A stretch of 64,000 bases of DNA from Devosia sp. Root413D1 (lineage in GTDB: Bacteria > Pseudomonadota > Alphaproteobacteria > Rhizobiales > Devosiaceae), in NCBI RefSeq assembly GCF_001425235.1, contig NZ_LMEA01000001.1, positions 283,854 to 347,853 on the forward strand, written 5' to 3'. Numbering within the stretch: the stretch's first letter is position 1; the number at the start of each line of letters is the position of its first letter. Positions 8,698 through 19,497 of the stretch are shown in pieces. The position numbers and the translations under genes were made by a program. The notes beneath the pieces were generated by a model, which was not told the origin of the DNA, did no database searches, and saw only the letters and a list, made by a program, of their open reading frames with translations.

Positions 8698-8867
8698 CGC
8701 TTGCTCTCGTCCGAACGGCGGCGGATGCCCGCCTTGTCGAGCGCCTTGAGCCGGGCATCGACCCTGACCGAGTCCCAGACCACATAGGCGACCAGCGCCA
8801 CTGTCAGCACTGCCACCCCGACATAGGCCCAGGCGATGAATTCGATATGCGCGCCATCTCCGATCAC
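8694..8867 (-). CDS. ccmD: Heme exporter protein CcmD
   Basis: A 57-residue single-pass membrane protein that helps release holo-CcmE from the CcmABC complex. It starts with GTG at 8867, overlapping the ccmC stop by four bases (GTGA). It reads HIEFIAWAYVGVAVLTVALV, a typical CcmD membrane helix, followed by a basic cytoplasmic tail (RLKALDKAGIRRRSDESKR). It overlaps ccmG by four bases. Position and topology make the call. Confidence 0.88.
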   Translation of the reverse strand: MIGDGAHIEFIAWAYVGVAVLTVALVAYVVWDSVRVDARLKALDKAGIRRRSDESKR

Positions 8868-9628
8868 TTGGCAACCCCTTGCAAGGCAGCCTGCCGGCTC
8901 AACGTCTCGGCCCGGCGGCGCAATATCTCGGTCCGCATCCGCACCACCTGCAAGAGGGCGAACAGCAGCGTGAAGGCCAGCATCATCACCAAGAGCGGCG
9001 TCAGGATCGAGCCCGGCATCTTCGGGCCATCCTTGGTGAAGACGCTCGCCGGCTGGTGCAGGGTGTTCCACCAATCGACCGAGAACTTGATCACCGGGAT
9101 GTTCAGCGCCCCCACCAGCGTCACGATGGCGATGATCCGCCCGGCCTTCAGCTGGTCGTCGAACGCCCGCCACAGCGCGATGATGCCGAGATAGATCAAC
9201 AGCAGCACCAAGGTCGAGGTCATCCGCCCGTCCCATTCCCAGAACGTGCCCCAGGTCGGCCGGCCCCAGAGCGAGCCGGTGTAGAGCGCCAGTGCGGTAA
9301 ACACGGCACCAAGCGGCGCCGCCGCCTTGTTGGCGACATCGGCCAGCGGGTGCCGCCACACCAGGGTGCCGAGCGCCGAAACCGCCATCACCCCATAGAC
9401 CAGCTGGCTCAGCCAGGCGTTCGGCACGTGCACGTACATGACGCGCACCATGTCGCCCATCTGGTAGTCCTCGGGCGAGTTGAAGAAGGCGAACCAGAGG
9501 CCGATGGCAAAGCTGAGCCCGGTGGCGATGGCCAACGGCCAGATCAGGTAACGCGACCAGGCGAGAAACTGCCCCGGATGCGCCAGGCGGCTGAACCAGT
9601 TGGGTTGTTTGACGGTATCGACAGACAT
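8864..9628 (-). CDS. ccmC: Heme exporter / ABC transporter subunit CcmC
   Basis: A 254-residue integral membrane protein that delivers heme to CcmE. It contains the tryptophan-rich heme-binding loop WGRPTWGTFWEWDGRMTSTL and a conserved histidine before it (MYVHVPNAWL). About six transmembrane helices are visible. ATG 9628 (MSVDTVKQPNWFSRLAHP) is chosen over an upstream ATG at 9664, because the conserved region begins here and the longer form would overlap ccmB. Confidence 0.95.
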   Translation of the reverse strand: MSVDTVKQPNWFSRLAHPGQFLAWSRYLIWPLAIATGLSFAIGLWFAFFNSPEDYQMGDMVRVMYVHVPNAWLSQLVYGVMAVSALGTLVWRHPLADVANKAAAPLGAVFTALALYTGSLWGRPTWGTFWEWDGRMTSTLVLLLIYLGIIALWRAFDDQLKAGRIIAIVTLVGALNIPVIKFSVDWWNTLHQPASVFTKDGPKMPGSILTPLLVMMLAFTLLFALLQVVRMRTEILRRRAETLSRQAALQGVAK

Positions 9629-9638
9629 GGCGTTCGCT

Positions 9639-10292
9639 CTATTCCCCGGCCACGCGCAAGGCAAGCGCAGCCGCGAAAGGTGAGAAGGCCGTCACCACGA
9701 GGCTCAAGGCAATGAGGAACAATGTCGCGCCACTGCCGGCGAGCGGATCCATCATCCCCACCCCGAAGATCATGATCGGGATCGACAGCGGCAGGATCAG
9801 CACCGGCGCGATCAGCCCGCCGCGCCTCAGCCCCACCGTTACCGCGGCGCCCAGCGCCCCAAAGCTCACCAGCGCCGGCGTGCCGATCAGCAAAGCCAGC
9901 ACCGTCTGCCCCCATTGCGCCCATGACATCGACAGCAGCAGCGCCAGCACCGGCGTCGCCAAGAGCAGCGGCAGCGCCGTCATCAGCCAATGCGCAATCA
10001 CTTTTGCGGCAACCACCGCTTCGAGCGGCAGGCCGGCGTGCCGCAGCAGGGTGAGCGAACCATCCTCGTCATCGTTGCGGAACAACCGGTCGAGCCCCAG
10101 CAGCATCGAGAGGAACGCCGCGATCCACACGATCCCCGGCGCCAGCCGGGTCAGCTGCGGCCGGTCCGGCCCGATGGCGAACGGCACGATCACCGCCACC
10201 ATGACGAAGAACAGCACCAGCGTCAGCGCCTCGCCGCCAGCCCGGAACGCCAGCTTGAGGTCGCGCCCGATCAGGGCCCGGAAGGCGCTCAT
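9639..10292 (-). CDS. ccmB: Heme exporter protein CcmB
   Basis: The 217-residue membrane subunit of the CcmAB transporter that drives release of heme-loaded CcmE. The N-terminus FRALIGRDLKLAFRAGGEAL and the following six hydrophobic segments match the family. The loop NDDEDGSLTLL is the cytoplasmic coupling region. It overlaps the end of ccmA by four bases and is followed by ccmC after 10 bases. Confidence 0.94.
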   Translation of the reverse strand: MSAFRALIGRDLKLAFRAGGEALTLVLFFVMVAVIVPFAIGPDRPQLTRLAPGIVWIAAFLSMLLGLDRLFRNDDEDGSLTLLRHAGLPLEAVVAAKVIAHWLMTALPLLLATPVLALLLSMSWAQWGQTVLALLIGTPALVSFGALGAAVTVGLRRGGLIAPVLILPLSIPIMIFGVGMMDPLAGSGATLFLIALSLVVTAFSPFAAALALRVAGE

Positions 10293-10918
10293 GCCGCGCC
10301 TCCGAGGATCAGCGTCTCGACCCCGGCCTGGTCGGTGAGCGGCAGGTCATGGTGGGTTGCGACCACCGCGATGCCGCCACGCCCCCGATGCGCATCGATC
10401 AGCCGGCCGAGCAGCGCCTCGCCCTCGGCGTCGAGCGCCGCGCTCGGCTCATCCAGCAACCAGATCGGCCGCGCGCTGACCAAGAGCCGCGCCAGCGCCA
10501 GGCGCCTCAGCTGCCCCGATGAGAGGTACCCCGCCTCCAGCACGCCGAGCCCGCCGATGCCGACGGCGTCCAGCGCCGCTGCGACCGTCAGGCCGTTCGC
10601 CCCGTTCATCGCCTGCCAGAATTTGAGGTTCTCGCTGACCGTCAGGCGCCCCTTGAGCCCGCTCTGGTAGTTGAGGAGGTGCAACTCGGTGCGCTCCGCC
10701 CCGGCGATCGTCCCCGCGTCCGGCCGCACGATTCCGGCCAGCGCCAGCAGCAGTGTCGACTTGCCCACCCCGTTCGGGCCGCGCAGCAGCAGCACCCCGC
10801 CGGGCCGAAGCTCGAACTGCAGATCGGCGAACAGCAGCCGCTCGCCACGCCGCACGGTGAGGCCGCTGACGCTCAGCTGCGGGTGAAAGGCCTCGGAAAC
10901 GGGCAGCGGCTGGTTCAT
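10289..10918 (-). CDS. ccmA: Heme exporter ATP-binding protein CcmA
   Basis: ABC ATPase of the CcmABC complex. It has Walker A GPNGVGKST, a signature LSSGQLRRLALARLL, Walker B PIWLLDEPSAALD and the switch histidine in ATHHD. It is about 209 residues from ATG 10918; ATGs at 10927 and 10963 are also in frame, so the exact start is uncertain. It is the first gene of the minus-strand ccm operon and is divergent from acnA, sharing a 180-base upstream region. Confidence 0.95.
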   Translation of the reverse strand: MNQPLPVSEAFHPQLSVSGLTVRRGERLLFADLQFELRPGGVLLLRGPNGVGKSTLLLALAGIVRPDAGTIAGAERTELHLLNYQSGLKGRLTVSENLKFWQAMNGANGLTVAAALDAVGIGGLGVLEAGYLSSGQLRRLALARLLVSARPIWLLDEPSAALDAEGEALLGRLIDAHRGRGGIAVVATHHDLPLTDQAGVETLILGGAA

Positions 10919-11099
10919 GGCCGCCATGCCTAATGAACCCAAGTGACCACTGGCAAGCGTCATGTAGTTTCTCTATAAGCCAGCGCTAGATTGGAATGCT
11001 TCCAGTCAGACGACCTCTGCCCCCGGTCTCCCGGGCCTTTACGGTCCGGCGTCAGGACCGGGCGGCGCCTTGCAACACCAGCGCGTGAAGGCGACACCC

Positions 11100-13865
<2,766 letters not shown>

Positions 13866-13889
13866 GCAGCGGCGACCACGAACGGCGCC

Positions 13890-14060
13890 CCATCGTCCCC
13901 TCTCCCCTCTGGGGAGAGGGTCAGGGTGAGGGGTAGCCAAGCACACCGGCCTATCCGCTGCTACACCCATCCCAGCGCTTGGCGCCCCTCACCCCGCGGA
14001 TGAGGCCTTCAGCCTCATCCGCCGCCCTCTCCCCAGAGGGGCGAGGGGGCGATTGGGGCG
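13890..14060. repeat. Palindromic element after acnA (CTCTCCCC type)
   Basis: Outer arms TCCCCTCTCCCCTCTGGGGA and its near complement at 14030-14050 (CCCTCTCCCCAGAGGGGCGA) enclose a perfect hairpin GATGAGGC-CTTCA-GCCTCATC at 13999-14019. It resembles the other CCCTCCCC elements in size and layout but differs in sequence, and only one copy is present here. It fills most of the 318 bases between acnA and the DUF1223 gene. Confidence 0.75.
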
Positions 14061-14183
14061 CGGCCGGTGCATCCACACGCTCGATACGTCCAATCCGCAG
14101 CTTATCGCCCCCCTTTTCCCTATCACGGCAAGTCGCGCCGATTTGACTCGCGCGGGACAACCCGCCTGCCTACAAACGTCGCC

Positions 14184-14915
14184 ATGCTTTTTCGTTCGAT
14201 CCTTTGCGGCGTCTCCCTTTCGTTTGCCCTGATCTCCGCAGCCCTCGCCGGGGAGATCAAGCTTGCGCCCAAAGCCGTGCTCGAGCTGTTCACCTCGCAG
14301 GGCTGCAAGTCCTGCCCGAAGGCCGATGCCATGCTCGATGAGATGGGCAAGCGCCCCGATGTCGTCGCGCTCGCCTACCACGTCGACTACTGGGACTATA
14401 TCGGCTGGGAGGACACTTTCGGCACCAAGGAGAACTCCGACCGGCAGCGCGATTACGCCGAGAGCTGGGGTTCCTCACGCATCTTCACCCCGCAGCTGGT
14501 GATCAACGGCAAGGGCGGCCTCGTCGGCTCGAAGCGCGACGCGGTCAACACCGCTCTCGGTGGCGCCAGCCTGCCGCTCGACGTCAAGCTCACCGAGGCG
14601 TCCGACGACATGCTGCAGGTGTCGGTGCCGCCAAAGGCCGGCGAGGCCGACGCGATGATCTGGCTCATCACCTTCCTCGATCGGGCCGATGTCACCATCG
14701 AGCGCGGCGAGAACGAGGGCAAACAGGTGGCCTACACGCAGATCGTCACCGGTCGCCAGGTGCTGGGGATGTGGAAAGCCGATGCCGGAGCCGAACTCAC
14801 CCTGCCGCTCGCCGAAGTGCTGACCGGCCGCTCCAACGGCGCCGTCATCCTCATCCAGCAGGATCACGCCGGCCTGCCCGGCCCGATCGTCGGCGCCGCC
14901 AGCTTCACCCGCTGA
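14184..14915 (+). CDS. DUF1223 domain-containing secreted thioredoxin-fold protein
   Basis: A periplasmic protein of 243 residues. It has a signal peptide (MLFRSILCGVSLSFALISAA, cleavage after ALA), then a thioredoxin-like start VLELFTSQGCKSCPKAD with CXXC at C41-C44 and the DUF1223 segments HVDYWDYIGWEDTFG and TPQLVINGK. The family is found beside aconitase in Rhizobiales; a redox role is likely but unproven. The ATG at 14184 is chosen because the signal peptide begins there. The stop forms a TGATCA palindrome with the stop of the convergent gene. Confidence 0.9.
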   Translation: MLFRSILCGVSLSFALISAALAGEIKLAPKAVLELFTSQGCKSCPKADAMLDEMGKRPDVVALAYHVDYWDYIGWEDTFGTKENSDRQRDYAESWGSSRIFTPQLVINGKGGLVGSKRDAVNTALGGASLPLDVKLTEASDDMLQVSVPPKAGEADAMIWLITFLDRADVTIERGENEGKQVAYTQIVTGRQVLGMWKADAGAELTLPLAEVLTGRSNGAVILIQQDHAGLPGPIVGAASFTR

Positions 14916-15266
14916 TCAGCCCTCGACCTCTTCGGGGTCGAGCAGCGGCGTGAACAGCGCCAGGTCTCTTTCTCGGCTGTCGTCAACCAGCGGACGGAAA
15001 CGCTCGATGCGGTAGGGCACGACCATGCCGGTCATTCCGCCGGGCTCACGGTTGATTTCCATCAGGTGCACACCGAGGAAATCTCCCACCCATGGCAGGC
15101 CCGACACATGCCAGACGACTGACTCGATAGTGTAGATCTGCCCGGTAACGGGGAACGTGCCGCCGACCTCTATTGGCGGCTTGCCGGGAAACACCGACGC
15201 CATCGGTCGTGAACCGTCGACGCAGACACACTTCACCCCCGGCCGCGCCCAGACGCTGTCGATCAC
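14916..15266 (-). CDS. Small hypothetical protein
   Basis: A protein of 116 residues with GTG start at 15266 and a very good Shine-Dalgarno (AAGGGAGG, five bases away). It reads VKCVCVDGSRP near the start, GKIYTIE-like stretch (VTGQIYTIESVVWHV), and a C-terminal basic/acidic tail ERFRPLVDDSRERDL. This layout (short beta-rich protein ending in an FRPL segment) occurs in small uncharacterised proteins of Rhizobiales and their phages. No function is assigned. Confidence 0.65.
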   Translation of the reverse strand: MIDSVWARPGVKCVCVDGSRPMASVFPGKPPIEVGGTFPVTGQIYTIESVVWHVSGLPWVGDFLGVHLMEINREPGGMTGMVVPYRIERFRPLVDDSRERDLALFTPLLDPEEVEG

Positions 15267-15345
15267 CAGAGCCTCCCTTGCTGTCCGGCAGCGTAGTTGG
15301 GGGGCTTTGCAGCTCCGTTTGCACAATCGATCAAATTGCTCGCCG

Positions 15346-15382
15346 CCATAACAAAACTCCCGCCAGCTTGCGCAGGCGGGAG
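15346..15382 (-). terminator. Intrinsic terminator of the candidate small RNA
   Basis: On the minus strand an 8-bp stem CTCCCGCC / GGCGGGAG with a 10-base loop is followed directly by TTTTGTTAT. No minus-strand protein gene lies upstream to explain it. Confidence 0.65.
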
Positions 15383-15470
15383 GAGAATGACTGTGCATGT
15401 AAGAGGCGGCCGGCAAACGAGCATCGTGGTTTGGGGGCTCGGTCAGCCCGCTTGCCGGCCACTGGAGGCA
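15348..15470 (-). ncRNA. Candidate small RNA with own promoter and terminator
   Basis: In the 386-base gap between 15266 and 15653, the minus strand holds a complete small transcription unit without a gene. It has a -35-like TTGACG (15504-15499), a 17-base spacer, a -10-like CTTAGC (15481-15476), a long hairpin with 9-bp arms GGCCGGCAA / TTGCCGGCC (15462 to 15408), and an intrinsic terminator (15382-15350). The predicted RNA is about 120 nt. It contains no convincing reading frame with a ribosome binding site. I do not recognise a known family. Confidence 0.5.
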
Positions 15471-15652
15471 ATGGAGCTAAGGTGCCGGGTCAATCTGGCG
15501 TCAACTGGGAGGGATTGTGACCGAAATAGGGATTTTGCGTTAATCTCTGCGGCGGATGCCTGGGCCCCCGGTCCGTCGTTGCAATGTATCCGACTGGCTT
15601 GCCAAGCGTTGCGAATGACGCGATCATGACAACGAGGTGACGAGGCCGATCA

Positions 15653-16051
15653 ATGGTGGATGAACCCGAGCAGTCTGGATCAGGGCTACTCATCGATTTC
15701 GCGGCAGCCGCGAGCCCTGGTCCCGCCGATCTTCAGCCGGCCAATCATAACCGCTTCGTGCCTGCGGTCACCTTCGACCGCAAGGAACTCCAGACCATCC
15801 TCAACCTCTATGGCCGCAAGGTCGTCGATGGTGAGTGGCGCGACTATGCGATCGACTTCCTGCGCGACCGCGCGCTGTTCTCGATCTACAAGCGCGCCTC
15901 CGAGCGCCCGCTCTACGTGGTCGAGAAGAACCCCAGGCTGCGCCTCAAGCAGGGCCAGTACATGGTATTGAGCCAGGATGGCCGCATCCTGAAGCGCGGC
16001 CACGACCTCACGACCGTACTCCGCGTCCTGGAGCTCGCGCTGGTCAAATGA
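15653..16051 (+). CDS. DUF2794 domain-containing protein
   Basis: A 132-residue soluble protein of a family restricted mostly to Rhizobiales. The core FDRKELQTILNLYGRKVVDG, EWRDYAIDFLRDRALFSIYK and ILKRGHDLTTVLRVLE is the DUF2794 signature. The first 35 residues are variable. The gene stop overlaps the ATG of the following acetyltransferase (ATGA), so they are co-translated. The function is unknown. Its place close to acnA is the usual one in Rhizobiales. Confidence 0.9.
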   Translation: MVDEPEQSGSGLLIDFAAAASPGPADLQPANHNRFVPAVTFDRKELQTILNLYGRKVVDGEWRDYAIDFLRDRALFSIYKRASERPLYVVEKNPRLRLKQGQYMVLSQDGRILKRGHDLTTVLRVLELALVK

Positions 16052-16512
16052 TCACCATCCGCCCGGCCGTGCCGGCGGACGCCGCGGCGATGAGCGCCGT
16101 GCTCACCGCCTCGATCCGCGACCTCTGCACTGCCGACCACCGCGACGATGCCGAAATCCTCGCCGGGTGGCTCCGCAACAAGACGCCCGAGATGGTGCTG
16201 AAAATGCTCGAACGCCCCGGCGCCCGGTTCCTTGTCGCAGAGCGCGATGGCGAGATCGCCGCGGTCGGCTGCTTAACCGGCCCTGATGAGATCGGCCTCA
16301 ACTACGTCGCCCCGGCCCACCGCTTCCGCGGCGTCAGCAAGGCCCTGCTCGCCGCTCTCGAGGAGCACATCCGCCAATCCGGCGCCAACGTCGCGAGGCT
16401 CACCAGCACAGGCACCGCCCACCGCTTCTACCTCGCCAATGGCTGGCAGGATGCCGCCCCGGCGGAAGCCGACCGCGGCATGCTGTGCTACCCGATGGAG
16501 AAGCGGCTCTAA
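16048..16512 (+). CDS. GNAT family N-acetyltransferase
   Basis: A 154-residue acetyltransferase. It has the N-terminal ITIRPAVPADAAAMSAV helix, the strand FLVAERDGEIAAVGCL, the acetyl-CoA loop region LNYVAPAHRFRGVSKALLAA (Q/RxxGxG/A replaced by RFRGVS) and the C-terminal HRFYLANGWQDA. The ATG overlaps the DUF2794 stop. The substrate is unknown. Confidence 0.85.
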   Translation: MITIRPAVPADAAAMSAVLTASIRDLCTADHRDDAEILAGWLRNKTPEMVLKMLERPGARFLVAERDGEIAAVGCLTGPDEIGLNYVAPAHRFRGVSKALLAALEEHIRQSGANVARLTSTGTAHRFYLANGWQDAAPAEADRGMLCYPMEKRL

Positions 16513-16573
16513 CCCAGCCGTTATCCGACTAGCCCCGAGCTTCCCCCACCGTGGGTGGGCGGGTGTGGTGCCC

Positions 16574-17053
16574 TCAAAAAGACCCAGCGGCCCGCGCGGC
16601 TACGTCGTAAGAGGCGCTGCCGTAGCGCAAAACATGCAGGTAGCGGCTCAGGCTGCGCAGATGCCCCATCCAGTGGAAGGCGAGCAAATGCAAATGGTAG
16701 AGCGCGTCATCCGCCCCCAGCTCGTCGCGGATCCAAAGCAGGTCCTGCATCTGGCCGGCAATATCGACCAGATCGTCGATGCCATCGCCGACCAGTTCGG
16801 TGAAGTCGAAATCCATGGGATCTGCGTCGACGTACAGCCCAAGCGAAAATCTCGCAGCGATCGGTTCTCTCAGCTCTTGCGAGGGTCGTTCCGTAGCGTT
16901 GTCGGTGAACTCACCCGCCGGCGCGTCTGCGTATGCGACGGCCAGCCGATCCAGCACTTCGGCCAGGTCCTTGAGCGTCGGCGAGGGCTGCTCGAGGATC
17001 ACCCACAGCACGTCGCGCGCACACTGGAAGATCCGTTCCTCGCCGGTCGTCAC
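16574..17053 (-). CDS. DUF5063-like protein
   Basis: A 159-residue acidic, helical protein. The C-terminal stretch ADDALYHLHLLAFHWMGHLR, with the H-W-x-x-H pattern, and the central LGLYVDADPMDFDFTELVGD resemble DUF5063 proteins, whose function is unknown. The assignment is by pattern only. It lies six bases downstream of the acetyltransferase at 17060, so the pair is probably one operon. Confidence 0.7.
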   Translation of the reverse strand: MTTGEERIFQCARDVLWVILEQPSPTLKDLAEVLDRLAVAYADAPAGEFTDNATERPSQELREPIAARFSLGLYVDADPMDFDFTELVGDGIDDLVDIAGQMQDLLWIRDELGADDALYHLHLLAFHWMGHLRSLSRYLHVLRYGSASYDVAARAAGSF

Positions 17054-17059
17054 GAAGCC

Positions 17060-17557
17060 TCACAGCGCCTTCTGCAGGTGCACGATATCCAGCCAGCGGT
17101 CGAACTTGTAGCCCACCGCCTCGTAGCGCCCGACATGACGGAAGCCGGCTTTCTCGTGCAGGCGCACCGAATTGGCGCGCTCGGCGGTGATCACCGCGAT
17201 CATCTGCTTGAACCCGGCGGCCCGGCTCTGCGCCATTAGCTCATCCAGCAGCCGCCCACCGATCCCCTGCCCGACCGCATCCTGCCGCAGGTAGATCGAA
17301 TCCTCGCAGGTGAAGCGGTAAGCCGCCCGCGGCCGGTAGAACGAGGCATAGGCATAGCCCAGCACCTCGCCGGCCCGCTCGGCGACGATCAGCGGGTGAC
17401 CCAGCGCCTTGAGCTTGCCGAAGCGCTCGGCCATATCGGTCTCTGAGGGCACCTCGGTCTCGAAGGTGATCACTGTCTCCTCGACATAGGGCCGGTAGAT
17501 GGCGGTGATCTCAGGTACGTCGGACCACGCAAAGGGGCGGAAAACCACGTCGGACAT
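17060..17557 (-). CDS. GNAT N-acetyltransferase, phosphinothricin acetyltransferase-like
   Basis: A 165-residue enzyme of the Pat/YncA group, which acetylates free amino acids such as methionine sulfone or phosphinothricin. The N-terminus EITAIYRPYVEETVITFETE, the strand YAYASFYRPRAAYRFTCEDS, the acetyl-CoA loop GQGIGGRLLDELM and the C-terminal SVRLHEKAGFRHVGRYEAVG with KFDRWLDIVHLQ are all typical. Real substrate not known. First gene of a two-gene operon with the DUF5063-like gene. Confidence 0.9.
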   Translation of the reverse strand: MSDVVFRPFAWSDVPEITAIYRPYVEETVITFETEVPSETDMAERFGKLKALGHPLIVAERAGEVLGYAYASFYRPRAAYRFTCEDSIYLRQDAVGQGIGGRLLDELMAQSRAAGFKQMIAVITAERANSVRLHEKAGFRHVGRYEAVGYKFDRWLDIVHLQKAL

Positions 17558-17577
17558 CAGAAGCTCGCTACAAACGA

Positions 17578-17612
17578 AAGGGCCGCGATCTCTAGTAGAT
17601 CGCGGCCCCTCA
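17578..17612 (-). terminator. Intrinsic terminator downstream of the BAX-inhibitor gene
   Basis: Perfect 12-bp stem GGGCCGCGATCT / AGATCGCGGCCC with a 5-base loop, followed on the minus strand by CTTTCGTTTG. It separates the BI-1 gene from the acetyltransferase. Confidence 0.7.
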
Positions 17613-17649
17613 AACTTCCAATCAGACTTGCTGATTCCTTCTATCAGTC

Positions 17650-17696
17650 ACGCTTTCGAACCAGAAAAGTCTCACAACTTTTCCCGAAAGCGCTCG
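17650..17696. repeat. GGAAAAGTTG/CAGACTTTTCC repeat, copy 2 (short, inverted)
   Basis: Read on the minus strand it is GCGCTTTCGGGAAAAGTTGT followed by GAGACTTTTCTGGTTCGAAA and GCG. It sits right behind the BI-1 stop codon and before the terminator at 17578. Confidence 0.75.
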
Positions 17697-17700
17697 GCGA

Positions 17701-18474
17701 TTACTCCCGGTTACCGAACAGGCGCAGCAGCATCAGGAACAGGTTGATGAAGTCGAGGTAGAGGCTAAGCGCGCCCATCACCGCGGTCTTCTGCAGCACC
17801 TCGGCGCCCATACCCTGGTCGTAGCTTTCCTTGACCTTCTGCGTGTCGTAGGCGGTGAGGCCCACGAAGATCAGCACACCGATCGCCGAGATGGCGAAGT
17901 CGAGCATGCTGGATGCCAGGAAGATGTTGACGATCGAGGCGATGATCAGGCCGATCAGGCCCATGATCAGGAAGTTGCCGATACCCGTCAGGTCACGCTT
18001 GGTGGTGTAGCCGTAAAGGCTCATCGCACCGAACGTGGCTGCCGAGATGAAGAACACCTTGGCGATCGAGGCGTCGGTATAGACCATGAAGATCGACGAG
18101 AGGCTGAGGCCCATGACGGCCGCAAACACCCAGAACAGCAGCTGCGCGGTGGCGCCGGAGAGCCGGTTGATGCCGAAGCTCAGCACCAGGACGAAGGCCA
18201 GCGGCGCAAACATGATGACCCACTGCAGCGGCGAGTCATAGATCAGGGCGCCCCACTGGGTGACCAGCGTGCCATTGGCCAGCTGACCCACCGCCTGCGA
18301 GGCGTCGGTCGTTGTGGACCATGCATTGGCGAAGTAGGCGACGACACCCGTCACCACCAGGCCAATGCCCATGTAGTTGTAGACCTTCAGCATATAGCTG
18401 CGCAGGCCCTCATCGATGGCCGCGGCGGTTCCGGCCCGCTGAGCGGCGATAGTCGGACGGTCGAATTCAGCCAT
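17701..18474 (-). CDS. ybhL: Bax inhibitor-1 / YccA family membrane protein
   Basis: A 257-residue protein with seven hydrophobic segments. It contains the family signature FVGLTAYDTQKVKESY near the end and SLSSIFMVYTDASIAKVFFI in the middle. Bacterial members are proposed pH-sensitive calcium leak channels or FtsH modulators. The start ATG at 18474 (MAEFDRPTIAAQ) has AAGGGA upstream. The leader is structured (see 18475). Confidence 0.93.
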   Translation of the reverse strand: MAEFDRPTIAAQRAGTAAAIDEGLRSYMLKVYNYMGIGLVVTGVVAYFANAWSTTTDASQAVGQLANGTLVTQWGALIYDSPLQWVIMFAPLAFVLVLSFGINRLSGATAQLLFWVFAAVMGLSLSSIFMVYTDASIAKVFFISAATFGAMSLYGYTTKRDLTGIGNFLIMGLIGLIIASIVNIFLASSMLDFAISAIGVLIFVGLTAYDTQKVKESYDQGMGAEVLQKTAVMGALSLYLDFINLFLMLLRLFGNRE

Positions 18475-18545
18475 GACGAATAAATCCCTTTCCTGGCGAC
18501 GTGACGGGCGCTCCTCCGAGCCTCTGCCGTCGATCACACAATATG
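18475..18545 (-). promoter_or_regulatory. Structured 5' leader of the BI-1 gene, candidate ybhL leader RNA
   Basis: On the gene strand, the 70 bases before the ATG hold a hairpin with arms GACGG / CCGTC (18531-18527 and 18507-18503) enclosing GCTC-GGAG-GAGC, then the ribosome binding site AAGGGA. A conserved leader upstream of ybhL (BI-1) genes in Rhizobiales is a described RNA motif; the gene match and hairpin fit, but I cannot run the covariance model. Confidence 0.5.
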
Positions 18546-18759
18546 AGGGCACACCTCGGACAATACAAGACTTCGGGATCTCACCTTAACGTTCCCTAAT
18601 GTCGCAGTTCTTCAACGGTTTATCCAAAGCTCTTCGCCTCACGAGGCAGGCGCAGCGGCGATGCGCGTCCGCCGTCTTGCAGCAGCCATCCGGCGTCGCT
18701 ACGTTTCAGACGGAGATGAGCGCGAATCACGTAGCTCACCGCGGCAAAGGGAGGGTCGG

Positions 18760-19299
18760 ATGCCCAGGCTCTTTACCGGAATCGAGGTCCCGCCAGAGGT
18801 GGGGCTCGCCCTCTCGCTCAAGCGGGGCGGCCTGTTCGGTGCCCGCTGGATCGACACCGAGAATTATCACATTACCTTGCGCTTCATCGGCGACGTCGAT
18901 CACCATGTGGCGAGCGAAGTCACCGACATGCTGGACCGGCTGGCCGACAGCGAGGCCTTCACCATCAAGCTCGATCACCTCGGCTCGTTCGGCGGCAACA
19001 CCCCGCGCGCCCTGTTCGCCGGTTGCTCATCCAATGCCGCGCTGCTGCGCCTGCAGGCAGCGCAGGAGCGCGTGCTGCAGCGTTGCGGCCTCGCCCCGGA
19101 AGGCCGGAAATTCGTGCCGCACGTGGCGCTGGCGCGGCTGCGCGGCGTCTCCGCCGAAGAGGTGGCGCGCTTTATCGCCTTCTCCGGCCGGTTCGAGCCG
19201 CTCGAGTTCAAGGTCGGCCGCTTCGTCTTGTTCTCGTCGCGCGATTCCGTGGGCGGCGGCCCCTACCTGGTGGAACAGAGCTATCCGCTGGCAGCCTGA
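18760..19299 (+). CDS. thpR: RNA 2',3'-cyclic phosphodiesterase ThpR
   Basis: A 2H phosphoesterase of 179 residues that opens 2',3'-cyclic phosphates on RNA. It has the first motif HITLRF and the second motif HVALAR; the usual second motif is H-x-T/S-x, so threonine is replaced by alanine here. The start at ATG 18760 (MPRLFTGIEVP) has AAGGGAGG six bases upstream. The open frame extends upstream to 18661, but without similarity. Confidence 0.9.
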   Translation: MPRLFTGIEVPPEVGLALSLKRGGLFGARWIDTENYHITLRFIGDVDHHVASEVTDMLDRLADSEAFTIKLDHLGSFGGNTPRALFAGCSSNAALLRLQAAQERVLQRCGLAPEGRKFVPHVALARLRGVSAEEVARFIAFSGRFEPLEFKVGRFVLFSSRDSVGGGPYLVEQSYPLAA

Positions 19300-19497
19300 C
19301 GCACGGGTCGGCGTTAACGCTTCCTTCACCATGCGGGCCCAAACAGGATTTTCGGCGATTTGGCACGTCAAATTGCCGACACGATTGCCGCTAAGGTCGC
19401 CACTAAGTCAAAATGCGCGGCCGGTTTGAGACCTTGGTAACCATGCCGTGGCACCATGCTCGGGTGCTGGTTGCGCAACTTCAAGGATGTTAGGGCG

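Noticed and set aside
18580..18600. GGAAC (EcfG-type -35) upstream of the Bax-inhibitor gene.
   Set aside because: No CGTT-type -10 at the required distance.
19362..19378. TGGCACGTCAAATTGC upstream of the first IalB-like gene as a sigma-54 promoter.
   Set aside because: GG and GC are 11 bases apart instead of the strictly required 10.
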